Below, in pieces: positions 7,950-16,480 of a stretch of 29,549 nt of DNA. The notes below the pieces were generated by a model. The model worked only from the letters and a program-made list of their open reading frames with translations. It did no database searches and was not told where the DNA came from. The stretch comes from Chloroflexota bacterium. Lineage in GTDB: Bacteria > Chloroflexota > Chloroflexia > QHBQ01 > JADMIH01. Numbering within the stretch: position 1 is the first letter of the stretch; each line of letters begins with the position of its first letter. The stretch covers positions 1-29,549 of the forward strand of contig JADMIH010000031.1 in NCBI GenBank assembly GCA_015478675.1. Direction: 5' to 3'. Position numbers and translations under genes: made by a program.

Positions 7950-8194
7950 TTATCTGTGCCGGGGCAAAGATATAACTGCCCGCAAAGGTTACGTGGGGCA
8001 CAAGGAGGAGAATTAAACAAAAATCCGAACGAACTTTGCAGTTCCTTCGGATTTTTGTTGCTGCAAGTGCTCAACACACCTGCATTGGCCTTAGTATATC
8101 TACAAACAGAGCAGCAGTCAATAGGCAAGTTGAGCAGTTATCCACAATGACGGTGGACAAGGAAGGGCCAACGATTAGCCCGATGCTAATGCCA
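7950..8194. other. Convergent intergenic region without a gene
   Basis: Lies between two converging transcription units. It holds the second hairpin at 8018-8057 and otherwise no supported coding sequence. A single perfect DnaA-box-like nonamer (TTATCCACA, 8138-8146) stands alone and is not evidence of an origin. Confidence 0.5.
8018..8057 (-). terminator. Bidirectional terminator hairpin for the glycan cluster
   Basis: A 12-bp stem (CAAAAATCCGAA at 8018-8029 with its complement at 8046-8057) extended, past a C-C mismatch, by a 4-bp stem GAAC/GTTC around loop TTTGCA. On the minus strand it is followed by TTTTTGTTTAATT, so it can end the leftward glycan transcript. On the plus strand it gives ATTTTTG and could back up the terminator at 7916-7949. 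Confidence 0.75.
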
Positions 8195-9391
8195 TTAGCT
8201 ATCATGCGCCCCTGATTTGCTTTTGAAAGCAGATGTGGTTGGGCTACCCGACGCAGCTTCGGCAACTATCTCATCAAAGAGAGCTTCCCAGCGCCTGGCA
8301 ACCACTGCGGCGCTATATTCTCGCTCAACCTTCAGGCGCAGCTTCGCGCCTAGCTTGTGGCGCAGGCCAGGCTCGTCAATCAGGCGGTTGATCGCGGACG
8401 CCACCGCCTCAGGGCTTTCGTGTGGCACAAACAGGCCGCTCACTTCATCCTCTATCTGCTCTTCAGTGCCGTTGTCACGCGTCGCGATCACAGGGAGGTG
8501 TGCCGCGCCCGCCTCAGCGATCACATGAGGCATGCCTTCGCCCTGGGCTAACCAGACGAAGATATCGAGGCCCGAAAGTAATCTTGGCACGTCAGGACGG
8601 TCTCCCAGAAAGAGGAGCCTTCCTTCGAGGCCGAGGTTGGCCCCTAACCGCGCCAGTTCACCGGCATACTCCGGCATGAAGGCGTCTGGCCCACCGACAA
8701 TGACAAAGCGTGCTTCAGGGTGCGTCTTGCAGACGGCTGCTGCTGCTCGCACAAAGTCTTCCACCCTCTTCTTGCGGTCGAGCCTGCCTACCCAGCCAAC
8801 TAAGGGCATACTATCCTCTACTCCAAGCTCTCGTCTGGCTGGCTCCCGGTGAAGCTGATCAAACTCTGCGAGATCCACCATAGAGGGGATTTCCAGCGCA
8901 TGTTGTGGGCGATCCGGCATCGCAGAGGCTGCCGCCCGCCGGATTGTATCGCACACGCCCACGTAGCGGCTCGTGAAATGTTTTGGCCCCGCAAGCGCCT
9001 CTCCCACAAGGCCGCCGTGCTCTATCAGTGGAGGGCGTCTACCATGCGCCAGCCGCGCCAGCGCAGGGTAGACGTCCGGCACGGCCTGGCACGCAACGAT
9101 GACATCGTAAGCAGGCAGCTTGCGGGATAGATATTCTACGGTGTCTTCAAATGAAAGATCATATGGCGTGCGGTCTACGGGCACACCCAGCGACTCAAGC
9201 TGTATATGGGTTTGGTCGGGCATGTTGGGCTTGCGGAAACATGCCACGACCTCTATCTTATATCGCGCTGAGTCCAGATTTTGCGCCAGGAGCCGCACTT
9301 CTGTCTCCTCGCCGCCTACCACCAGCCATGAGAAGACAAAGAGCACCCGCTTCGGCCTGCTCAGCCCCGTGACGCCGGTAATATCACTCAT
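8195..9391 (-). CDS. Glycosyltransferase, GT4 family
   Basis: 398-residue GT-B fold retaining glycosyltransferase that would add a sugar from a nucleotide donor to a surface glycan or lipid acceptor. The N-terminal half starts with VLFVFSWLVVGGEETEVRLL (16-35). The C-terminal donor domain has VGWVGRLDRKKR (198-209) and the GT4 EX7E pair Glu285/Glu293 in GEGMPHVIAEAG. The sugar transferred cannot be predicted. It is the last gene of the minus-strand cluster; its ATG follows a GGGGGG tract and lies 18 bp after the dehydrogenase gene. Confidence 0.88.
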   Translation of the reverse strand: MSDITGVTGLSRPKRVLFVFSWLVVGGEETEVRLLAQNLDSARYKIEVVACFRKPNMPDQTHIQLESLGVPVDRTPYDLSFEDTVEYLSRKLPAYDVIVACQAVPDVYPALARLAHGRRPPLIEHGGLVGEALAGPKHFTSRYVGVCDTIRRAAASAMPDRPQHALEIPSMVDLAEFDQLHREPARRELGVEDSMPLVGWVGRLDRKKRVEDFVRAAAAVCKTHPEARFVIVGGPDAFMPEYAGELARLGANLGLEGRLLFLGDRPDVPRLLSGLDIFVWLAQGEGMPHVIAEAGAAHLPVIATRDNGTEEQIEDEVSGLFVPHESPEAVASAINRLIDEPGLRHKLGAKLRLKVEREYSAAVVARRWEALFDEIVAEAASGSPTTSAFKSKSGAHDS

Positions 9392-9409
9392 GACCCCCCA
9401 TTTGCACGC

Positions 9410-10396
9410 CTAAGCGCGAACTCCGATCATACTTCGCAATTCCACGACTTGTCCCTGGCTCACGGATTGGTTGGCGGCTGTTGTAAGCCGGTGGGTTTGA
9501 ATTGCCTCTGCGTAGGGCGAGCGTACCTTGTTCGTCTTTCCCTGTACAGCATCTATGAAGTCTCTGTCCTCTCGGAGGAAGGGGTCGCCCTCGGCCCGAC
9601 GCACAGGCCTGCCTTTTCCTATGTCCGTCATTATCTCGAACTCCGACAGCTCAATTGACAGCCCTTCACAGAATAGGTGCAATCCTATACGGTGCGGCCA
9701 GTTGAGCAGACAAGTAGAAGAGATCGTGCCCAGAGCGCCCGACTGGAAGTGGAGGGTGGCAGTTGTCACATCACAGACATCGGAGTCGGGAAAGCCCACG
9801 CGGCTCATGCGCGAGCCTGCGGCGTAGACCTCCGTCACGTTGCCGACGAGCAAGCGAGCAAGGTCGAATATGTGCGTAGTCTGCTCGACCATTTGCCCAC
9901 CCGACTCTGCTTCCTTGCGCCACCAGGGAGGTGGCGGGGTGCTGTCCAGCCAGTAGCCGAGCGCCAGGCGCGCCGGGTTCTTGCTCAGTAGCTCTTTCGC
10001 CTCCTCGGTGGTATCCAGATAGCGCCAGTGATAGCCGACTGCTGTAATGAGGCCATTGCTTTCTACAGCTTCGGCAATCTTCTCGGCGGTTTTCGCGTCC
10101 GCGGCCAGTGGCTTTTCGACAAAGAAAGGGAGGTTGCGCTCTATAGCCGCCAGTTCAGGCGCACCATGCGCGAAAGGCGGCGTACATATATAGAGCGCGT
10201 CAAGCTCTTCGCTTTCCAGCATTTGTGCAAAGTCCGAGTAAGCTTTGCCGCCGCAGCGCGCCGCCTGTTCTTGTGCGCGCTCCATTACCGGATCAGCAAG
10301 GGCCACGACTTTCACGTCGCTGAACGATAAAAGATCGCCCACATGCCTGCTTGCAATTCCGCCCGCTCCTATAAAGCCGATACGAATTGTGCTCAT
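9410..10396 (-). CDS. Gfo/Idh/MocA-family sugar dehydrogenase
   Basis: NAD(P)-dependent oxidoreductase of 328 residues, acting on a sugar, cyclitol or nucleotide-sugar hydroxyl. The Rossmann loop GFIGAGGIASRH (7-18) and the family motif EKPLAAD with Glu94-Lys95-Pro96 are intact, followed by the alpha/beta C-terminal domain (about 125-320, with GGQMVEQTTHIFDLARLL). Its place between two glycosyltransferase genes suggests a role in making an unusual sugar for the glycan. Start ATG is supported by GAGAGG about 6 nt upstream. The exact substrate is unknown. Confidence 0.9.
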   Translation of the reverse strand: MSTIRIGFIGAGGIASRHVGDLLSFSDVKVVALADPVMERAQEQAARCGGKAYSDFAQMLESEELDALYICTPPFAHGAPELAAIERNLPFFVEKPLAADAKTAEKIAEAVESNGLITAVGYHWRYLDTTEEAKELLSKNPARLALGYWLDSTPPPPWWRKEAESGGQMVEQTTHIFDLARLLVGNVTEVYAAGSRMSRVGFPDSDVCDVTTATLHFQSGALGTISSTCLLNWPHRIGLHLFCEGLSIELSEFEIMTDIGKGRPVRRAEGDPFLREDRDFIDAVQGKTNKVRSPYAEAIQTHRLTTAANQSVSQGQVVELRSMIGVRA

Positions 10397-10426
10397 TTAT
10401 TCCTCTCTTTGTTGTAATTCTACCCG

Positions 10427-11635
10427 CTATGACACAAAGCTCATGTCTGTGAAATCGAATTTGCCGGGCAGCGCATCTCTCAGGAGCATATCATATAGCT
10501 CCGCAGTTTCCCTCGCCATACGGACTGCGCTAAAGTCGCGCCTTGCAACAACTCGCCCATTCGCGCCCCACTGCGCCGCCAGTTCCGGCTGCCTCAGAAG
10601 CTCAATAATGGCGGAAGCTAAAGCGGCGCTCTCTTTGGACTTCACCAAACGCCCCGTGACCCCGTCCCTCACCACCTCGCTTGTGCCGCAAACGTGGGTT
10701 CCAACGACGGGAAGCCCGGCGTACATCGCCTCCAGCGCGGCCAGTGGCAACCCCTCAAACAAAGAGGGCAGCACGAAAATGTCTGATGATGCAAGAATCT
10801 CCGCGACATCAAAGCGGCGCCCCAGGAAAGAAATGCGGCTGGATAGCCCCAGCCGTTGCGCCTTCTGCCTCAGTTCTACTTCGAGGTCTCCTTCTCCTAT
10901 CCAGACAAAGTGCGCCAGTGATTGAGGCTCAATGATAGAAGGTATAGCCTCAAGCAAGTAGCTGTGCCCCTTTTGCTCAGTCAGCCTGCCGACAGTCACA
11001 ACCAGCTTAGTATCAGGCCCCACGCCCAGGCTGCCGCGCACCTGGCTGCGGTTGCTGTGAGCCTCAAGAGGTTGGATGCCATTGCGAACTACAGTTATTT
11101 TATGTCCCGGCACGCCTGCGTCAATATAACTTCTCCTTGCCCATTCAGAAACAGCTATCAACAGGTCGCAGGCTGCTACTATACGCACATGATTTTCGCG
11201 CTGATCCCGATCAGTAAGCAGATAAGGAAGGTGTTCCGTCCTGATGACAATGGGCACTCCTGCGTCTCTGGCCGCAAAGACGCCCTTTGTTCCTTCCCAG
11301 CCGATGCCTGCATGACAATGCATAATATCCACCTGATGCATTTGTAAGGCACGGCAAAGAGCAGTGTAGTTATTCACTTCGATAGCCGGTGTTTTTACCC
11401 CGATTGCGCGGGCGCGTTCAATAAAGTTTGTGCCCGATCTGGAAGGTGGGCAAACAAAAAGAATTTCGTATGCATCTCGCAACTGCAAGGCGAGGGCAAG
11501 CATATGCTCGCCCATGCCGGAAGGCTCAACGCTATCTGTAAAGAGACATAACACAGGCTTCAGATGCCGAGCCTTCGGCGTGATACTCTTACTTGAAACC
11601 CTGTGGCCTGTTGAGGAAGGGTTCGTAGCGTTCAA
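10427..11635 (-). CDS. Glycosyltransferase, GT4 family
   Basis: 402-residue GT-B glycosyltransferase. The N-terminal acceptor domain has PSGMGEHMLALALQL (38-52) and the donor domain has TVGRLTEQKGHSYLLEAI (214-231). The EX7E pair is Glu294/Glu302 in FEGLPLAALEAM. The first 25 residues are a polar extension outside the fold. The start is TTG at 11635, with AGGAG about 7 nt upstream; a nearer ATG is out of frame. It lies 113 bp after the fusion gene, a gap with no visible signal, and 30 bp before the dehydrogenase gene. Confidence 0.9.
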   Translation of the reverse strand: MNATNPSSTGHRVSSKSITPKARHLKPVLCLFTDSVEPSGMGEHMLALALQLRDAYEILFVCPPSRSGTNFIERARAIGVKTPAIEVNNYTALCRALQMHQVDIMHCHAGIGWEGTKGVFAARDAGVPIVIRTEHLPYLLTDRDQRENHVRIVAACDLLIAVSEWARRSYIDAGVPGHKITVVRNGIQPLEAHSNRSQVRGSLGVGPDTKLVVTVGRLTEQKGHSYLLEAIPSIIEPQSLAHFVWIGEGDLEVELRQKAQRLGLSSRISFLGRRFDVAEILASSDIFVLPSLFEGLPLAALEAMYAGLPVVGTHVCGTSEVVRDGVTGRLVKSKESAALASAIIELLRQPELAAQWGANGRVVARRDFSAVRMARETAELYDMLLRDALPGKFDFTDMSFVS

Positions 11636-11748
11636 TCCATTCTCCTGTCGGGGTAGCTGCCGGCGTTACACCGTGTTGTATCTGGCATAAGCTGAAGAAC
11701 GTTCGCGCCAATGTGACCTCAGCGTGATCTAGCAAGCGTCCGTAGTTA

Positions 11749-14028
11749 TCATGCAAGACGTGTGCCGCGTCGGAGTTCCCTCACCACATCTGCTTCTTCC
11801 AGATAGCGCCGCAGCGCATCTTCCAACGTTGGAAGGGGTGTGCCACGTTCGCTGCCAAGCACGCTATATGCTGGGCGCTTGGCGACCCAGCCCATCTCTG
11901 ATATCGGGCGAGCTACAACGAGGCCTGGGTCCAGCCCGGCCATCTCAGCTATGCGCCGCCCTAGATCCACCCATGTAGTCGCGCCATTATTCGCCAGGTG
12001 CCATATCCCCTCTTCGCCGTCCACCAGCAGGTCCAGCGATGCACTCACCAGGTCGGGCACGTAAGTAGGCGATACCATGCAGCCATTTGTAGTGTGAACC
12101 GCATTGCCCTGCGCCAGCGCACGAAGTGTGTTGGTGACGAAATTATAGTCATCCCAGGGGCCAAAGAAGGCGCTCGTACGCACCACCAGGGCAGCGGACA
12201 ATGCGGCAAGCGTCTGCTCCTCGGCCTCGGCCTTGCTTTGTCCATATACGCCGAGCGGCGCGACTCCGTCGCTCTCCACGTAGGCTCTATCCAGTGCGCC
12301 ATCAAAAACCAGGTCACTGGAAAAAGTGACGAGCCTCACGCCCTTTTCAGCGCAAGCCACAGCGAGCACGGCTGGGCCTGTCGTATTCTCTCGAAAGCAC
12401 GCCTCTTGCTCGCGCTCGGCATCGTCAACTCGCACATACCCTGCTGTGTTTACAACCGCCCAGGGCTTGTAGCGTGCTAAGAGGGCGCGAACCTCGCCCA
12501 CGTTTGCGATGTCCATCTCGGCGCGCGTCACGAGCCTGTGAGCAAGCCCCCGCTGCTCGCAAATCAGGGCAAATGCCCGGCCCAGAGTGCCCCTTGCGCC
12601 TGTGATCAACAACGGCTGCGCGCTCGTTCTCCATTGCTCAGACTTCATACGCCACGGATTCCTGATGGAAGCTCCATTCGCTGAGACAGAGAAGCCGTAA
12701 CAGAGGCGCACAGGGCGGCGCCACCAACCGGGCGCTTCTAGTGTGGGGTGGCTCGGCTCCCTGCCCGACGCAAGCTCGCGCATGAGGCCCGCCAGGGCAG
12801 TAGCTCTAGGCTCCGGCGCTCGCAAGTCGAAGACTCCAGGCTCGTAATGGTCTCGCATCTCAGTCACCAGAGAGTCCCAATCGTAAGCACCCAGGAGCGA
12901 CCATGCGGTGACGGCTCGAACGTCTGCCCCCTCACCGCGTAATCTCTCGGCAGCCGACCAGAGTTCATTGAGCCATCTTAGCTGCTCCTCACGCGTACAC
13001 CCATTGTGTGCCTCGGTGAAGGCCGTAGGCAGCCCGTAGCGCTCCCATGCCTCCCGCAGCAGGCGATAAGGCCCGTATAGCCCTTCGGCTCGCACCCTTA
13101 CCGCTTCAACATCAGCATATTTATCCCGTCCATTGCCTCCATGCAGGTGCTGTGGGTATCGCTTCAGGTGTTCATCAAGAAAGCGCTCACCGGTGAGATA
13201 ATAGTTAAGACCGATGATGTCGGGCGGGCATATGTTGTCGAGGAACCACTTGAGTGCGTCTTCCTCTATACCTGCCCAGCAAAGAAAGCCCCACATGGGG
13301 TGCTCTCTATTCACTTTGCCGCAGAGCAAATCGAAAGTGAGCCATCTACGCTCATTTTCCCACTCTGCTTGGTAGGTGAGAGGGGGTGTGCTGAATGTCC
13401 TCGCGGCATCCTCTGTCTGCACCAGTTGAGCGTCGGGGCGAACCTTGCGTATAGCTTGCATTGCCAGAACTACCGCGCGGCACTCTGTCAGCAGGGCCGT
13501 CGCAAAGGCAAGGTTACTGTGCGCGTGCGGGTACCAATGGCCGTAAAGACCACTGAAGCGGGCGGTAGTTAGCGGCTCGTTTACAGGTGTGTAGCTTTGG
13601 ACCCAGGGGTATCTCTCGGCCAACGCTTGAGCAAAGCGCGCCAGACCCTCAGGGAAGCCTGGGTCCAGCAGGTTGGTGCTGAACGGTCCACTGCCATGAT
13701 GTACAAGGCCAACTATGGGACGAACTCCAAGCGAGCGTAGCCGCTCCAACCGCTCGTCGCTCCAGGACCAGTCTGCGCTCTCCAGGCCGTCGGGCGCGGT
13801 ATCCTCCCACAGGATCGGGTAACGGATAGCCGCTATGCCAAGCCCCGCGAACCTCTCAAGGTCCTCGATGCGACTGTCATGCCCGGTGCGCTTCACCTGA
13901 TCAAAGACCCGGTTGCCCACACGATTAACGGTACACTCTATCCCTGCCCACAACTCTAGTCCGCGCTTTGCCTCCCTCTCTATAGTGTTGGCAGATGCGC
14001 TGCTCGCATAATCTCCGTCGCGTTCCAT
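11749..14028 (-). CDS. GH1 glycosidase-RmlD reductase fusion protein
   Basis: Two complete enzymes in one 759-residue chain. Residues about 20-420 form a family 1 glycoside hydrolase with acid/base Glu151 (YTPVNEPLTTA) and nucleophile Glu339 in TEAHNG, a variant of the usual TENG. Residues about 470-745 form an RmlD-type dTDP-4-dehydrorhamnose reductase: nucleotide loop TGARGTLG (476-483), TFSSDLVFDG and the catalytic YGQSK (Tyr595, Lys599). There is no signal peptide, so the glycosidase part is cytosolic. The start is placed at the ATG at 14028 because AGAGGAG precedes it and it clears the upstream gene; an ATG at 14124 would overlap that gene by 68 bp. Possible roles are recycling glycan fragments or acting on a nucleotide-linked sugar. 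Confidence 0.87.
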   Translation of the reverse strand: MERDGDYASSASANTIEREAKRGLELWAGIECTVNRVGNRVFDQVKRTGHDSRIEDLERFAGLGIAAIRYPILWEDTAPDGLESADWSWSDERLERLRSLGVRPIVGLVHHGSGPFSTNLLDPGFPEGLARFAQALAERYPWVQSYTPVNEPLTTARFSGLYGHWYPHAHSNLAFATALLTECRAVVLAMQAIRKVRPDAQLVQTEDAARTFSTPPLTYQAEWENERRWLTFDLLCGKVNREHPMWGFLCWAGIEEDALKWFLDNICPPDIIGLNYYLTGERFLDEHLKRYPQHLHGGNGRDKYADVEAVRVRAEGLYGPYRLLREAWERYGLPTAFTEAHNGCTREEQLRWLNELWSAAERLRGEGADVRAVTAWSLLGAYDWDSLVTEMRDHYEPGVFDLRAPEPRATALAGLMRELASGREPSHPTLEAPGWWRRPVRLCYGFSVSANGASIRNPWRMKSEQWRTSAQPLLITGARGTLGRAFALICEQRGLAHRLVTRAEMDIANVGEVRALLARYKPWAVVNTAGYVRVDDAEREQEACFRENTTGPAVLAVACAEKGVRLVTFSSDLVFDGALDRAYVESDGVAPLGVYGQSKAEAEEQTLAALSAALVVRTSAFFGPWDDYNFVTNTLRALAQGNAVHTTNGCMVSPTYVPDLVSASLDLLVDGEEGIWHLANNGATTWVDLGRRIAEMAGLDPGLVVARPISEMGWVAKRPAYSVLGSERGTPLPTLEDALRRYLEEADVVRELRRGTRLA

Positions 14029-14056
14029 AGCTCCTCTGGTGGCCGCGCCAGCCAGA

Positions 14057-14722
14057 TTATCGGTCGCCGAGGGGCGAGGCATCAAAGCGCGCAAGCAGGT
14101 CGGCGGGCGAATCATAGATGGCAATGGCGCCTTTCAGCTCGGCGTCTCCCCAGCCACCGCATCTGACGCCAATCGTGGGCACTCTCGCCTTCCCTGCGGC
14201 CTCTATGTCGTAAGGCGTATCTCCCAACATCACAACTTGCTCTGGAGGATAGCCTATCTTCTTGAGGGCAGCCTGAATAATGTCTGGGTCGGGCTTTGAT
14301 TTCTTTGCATCGCCCGATGAGGTGGTATCCTCTACAAGGTCTGCTACCTCCGCAATCGTTAGCAGCTCCTTGAGAAGCTGCGGCTCAGACGAGCTCGCAA
14401 CTACCAGCTTCAGGCCCTTGTCTTTCATGCGCTGGAGCAATTTCCTTGCTTGCGGGAAGGCCACAAGCTGAGGCATGTACTTCTCCTGGAAGATCTGCGC
14501 GTACCATTTGCTGAGCTGCTTGCCTTCTTCGCTCTCTTTGTCCACGCCTATGGTGCTCGGAAGGAGATTGTCGCCTCCCATCCCCACTGCCCGCCTGATC
14601 TTCTCGAAGGAAAGAGTGTAGCCGCCCTCCGCCATCGCCTCTACCCAGGCCTGCGCATGCTCGTCATTACTGTCCACAAGCGTGCCATCCACATCGAGGA
14701 TTACTCCGCGAAAGTTGCCCAA
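14057..14722 (-). CDS. HAD-superfamily hydrolase, beta-phosphoglucomutase-like
   Basis: 221-residue HAD protein with the four motifs: Asp10/Asp12 in DVDGTLVDSN, Ser110 in VVASSS, Lys143 in KKSKPDP, and Asp168/Asp172 in MLGDTPYD. The helical cap between motifs I and II is of the phosphoglucomutase/phosphoglycolate-phosphatase type. In this cluster it could make or remove a sugar phosphate that feeds nucleotide-sugar synthesis. The start is TTG at 14722, supported by AAGGAG 9 nt upstream. It sits 28 bp before the fusion gene, consistent with one transcript. Confidence 0.9.
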   Translation of the reverse strand: MGNFRGVILDVDGTLVDSNDEHAQAWVEAMAEGGYTLSFEKIRRAVGMGGDNLLPSTIGVDKESEEGKQLSKWYAQIFQEKYMPQLVAFPQARKLLQRMKDKGLKLVVASSSEPQLLKELLTIAEVADLVEDTTSSGDAKKSKPDPDIIQAALKKIGYPPEQVVMLGDTPYDIEAAGKARVPTIGVRCGGWGDAELKGAIAIYDSPADLLARFDASPLGDR

Positions 14723-14766
14723 CTAAAGTGTCTCCTTCTTTACCGGTCGCCAGTCATCCGCTAGCC

Positions 14767-16368
14767 TTACATAGCTGCGGTGGCGGTCGTGCCATATGCT
14801 GGTTGGAAAGCTCCGTCAGCGGCTGTCCGCGTCAACGCTTCGAGCTTCTCCAATTTTTGCACTTCTTCAGCGGCATTCTTGCCCGCGATGAAGGCATGAT
14901 CAGAGTTGTAATACTCCCACTCGCTGTAGCGGCCTGAAAGTACAATCCCCTTGCTCGCCACCCACTCCCTGATGATTTTGACGTTCTGCGGGCGGGCATG
15001 GTCATAAACTACGTAGGCATAAGGCATATCCACCTGGTTGGCTGCCCAGATCGGGTCATCTTCATTGATGATGCCCACCCGCCTGCACTCTTCGATGCAG
15101 CGTTGAGTGAGCGCGTCCCCGTCACAAGGCAATGGCTTGTACTCCGAGTAGGTGATCTCGCAGGTGAGGCCGAAGCCACCCGGCGGGTTGCAATAAGGGC
15201 TGGCGTTGCCTTGCACAAAGATGCGGTGGAAGACGGTGTCTTCGGGATAGTAAATCCAGTGCTTATCCGTAAGATGCTCGCGCCCCACGCCGAGGTTTAC
15301 GCAACGCACCGAAACATGCCTTAGCCCTTCGGCGGCAGCTCGTATATCTGCGGGCACTTCCTTGCCCATCAGCTTTACCAGCACGGGCAGCGGCATAGTA
15401 CTTACCAGACGCTTGTACTGTAGCTCTCTGCCATTGCTCAACGTTACTGTGCGCTTGTCGGGTGACACCGCTTGCACGCGTGTGTTGAGCATCAACCGGT
15501 CTTGCACATAAGGAAGGAAGCCATCCATGAGGGCCTGAAAGCCGCCACGAAGAGGGTAGCCGAAACGGGCATTGGGCCCCATCGGCTTTGGCACGGGCTG
15601 TAGCGCGCCATCAATAATCTCTTGCAGGTCGGGGAGGGGCACGCGTCCTCCCAGCCATGAAGTTTCCATCTCGGTGAGAGGCACCGCCCACAACTTCTTG
15701 TTGTAAGGTAGCGCGAAGTGCTTGCCGATGCCCGCGCCCCAAACCTTATATATAAATTCCTCAAAGTTACGCGGCTCACCATTGGGGATTGTAACTGAGC
15801 AGCCGTTATTATAGCCTGGTGCCGGTGCCACGACGCTTTCTACCGTGCCGTCGGCACAGCAGTCCATTAGCTCGTCGGGCTTGCCGTTACCCCCATCCTT
15901 AATATACGACAGCTCCACGCTAAGTGGCGCTCTGACTGCCGGTGTGGTAGCGCCCAAGCTTTCTTCAGTCGCTGCGCTTCCGTAGCGGGCTTCTATCGCA
16001 CCTATAATGCACTCTTTTATTACCTCCGGCGGCAGACCGTAGAGTGCGCCCTGGAAAGGATAACGTGTATAGACATCTTTGCTGTATATCCAAGCTTCGC
16101 GGTCTTGCCAGTGCACATTGTCGCCCAGTAATATTTTATAGAGCCTATGAACGTGGTCATCCTTTGAAAACATGATATGTCCGGCATAGTCAAAAGTGAA
16201 ACCATTATCTATAATCGAGCGGCACCAGCCGCCCACTGTGGAGTTCTGCTCAATGAGCAAAGCGTCGCTGCCCAGATGATATGCCGCGCTCAAACCAGTC
16301 GGCCCGGCGCCGATCACAATGTTTACAGGGCCTCTGTTGCTGTTTGTATCGCTCACGATGTTCCTCAC
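14767..16368 (-). CDS. UDP-galactopyranose-mutase-like flavoprotein
   Basis: Predicted FAD protein that interconverts UDP-galactopyranose and UDP-galactofuranose, or a related amine-oxidase-fold enzyme. FAD motif VIGAGPTGLSAAYHL (18-32); then FDYAGHIMFS (59-68) and YPFQGALYGLP, which recall the long, eukaryotic-type mutases, as do the WAVPLTEMETSWLGGRV and YKRLVSTMPL segments. About 60-80 extra residues near 128-200 (rich in Ala, Gly, Pro, Asn) are not expected from that family. The listed GTG has no ribosome-binding site; the in-frame GTG at 16356 has TGAGGA 7 nt upstream and is the likelier start (529 residues). The neighbouring glycosyltransferase fits a galactofuranose role. FAD protein is certain, mutase activity is inferred. 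Confidence 0.8.
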   Translation of the reverse strand: MRNIVSDTNSNRGPVNIVIGAGPTGLSAAYHLGSDALLIEQNSTVGGWCRSIIDNGFTFDYAGHIMFSKDDHVHRLYKILLGDNVHWQDREAWIYSKDVYTRYPFQGALYGLPPEVIKECIIGAIEARYGSAATEESLGATTPAVRAPLSVELSYIKDGGNGKPDELMDCCADGTVESVVAPAPGYNNGCSVTIPNGEPRNFEEFIYKVWGAGIGKHFALPYNKKLWAVPLTEMETSWLGGRVPLPDLQEIIDGALQPVPKPMGPNARFGYPLRGGFQALMDGFLPYVQDRLMLNTRVQAVSPDKRTVTLSNGRELQYKRLVSTMPLPVLVKLMGKEVPADIRAAAEGLRHVSVRCVNLGVGREHLTDKHWIYYPEDTVFHRIFVQGNASPYCNPPGGFGLTCEITYSEYKPLPCDGDALTQRCIEECRRVGIINEDDPIWAANQVDMPYAYVVYDHARPQNVKIIREWVASKGIVLSGRYSEWEYYNSDHAFIAGKNAAEEVQKLEKLEALTRTAADGAFQPAYGTTATAAM

Positions 16369-16480
16369 TCTCTAGAATCTGTTATATGTTATTCAACTTC
16401 CTCAAAGGTAAGCGGGCCAATTGGCCTTATAGAAACTCTCCTTCCAGTTGAGCTATGGGAGCACGATATTTAGGTGCACT

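Noticed and set aside
8138..8146. Perfect DnaA box TTATCCACA
   Set aside because: Only one copy, no AT-rich unwinding region and no dnaA/dnaN nearby; a nonamer can occur by chance.
14029..14124. Longer N-terminus for the GH1-RmlD fusion
   Set aside because: It would overlap the upstream HAD gene by 68 bp and lacks a ribosome-binding site, whereas the ATG at 14028 has AGAGGAG just upstream.
16415..16426. Palindrome GGCCAATTGGCC between two glycan genes
   Set aside because: A single short palindrome inside an operon, with no T-run or repeated copies to suggest an operator or terminator.
16430..16465. tRNA-like D-arm on the minus strand (TAGCTCAACTGG)
   Set aside because: No acceptor stem, anticodon arm or T-loop can be drawn around it.
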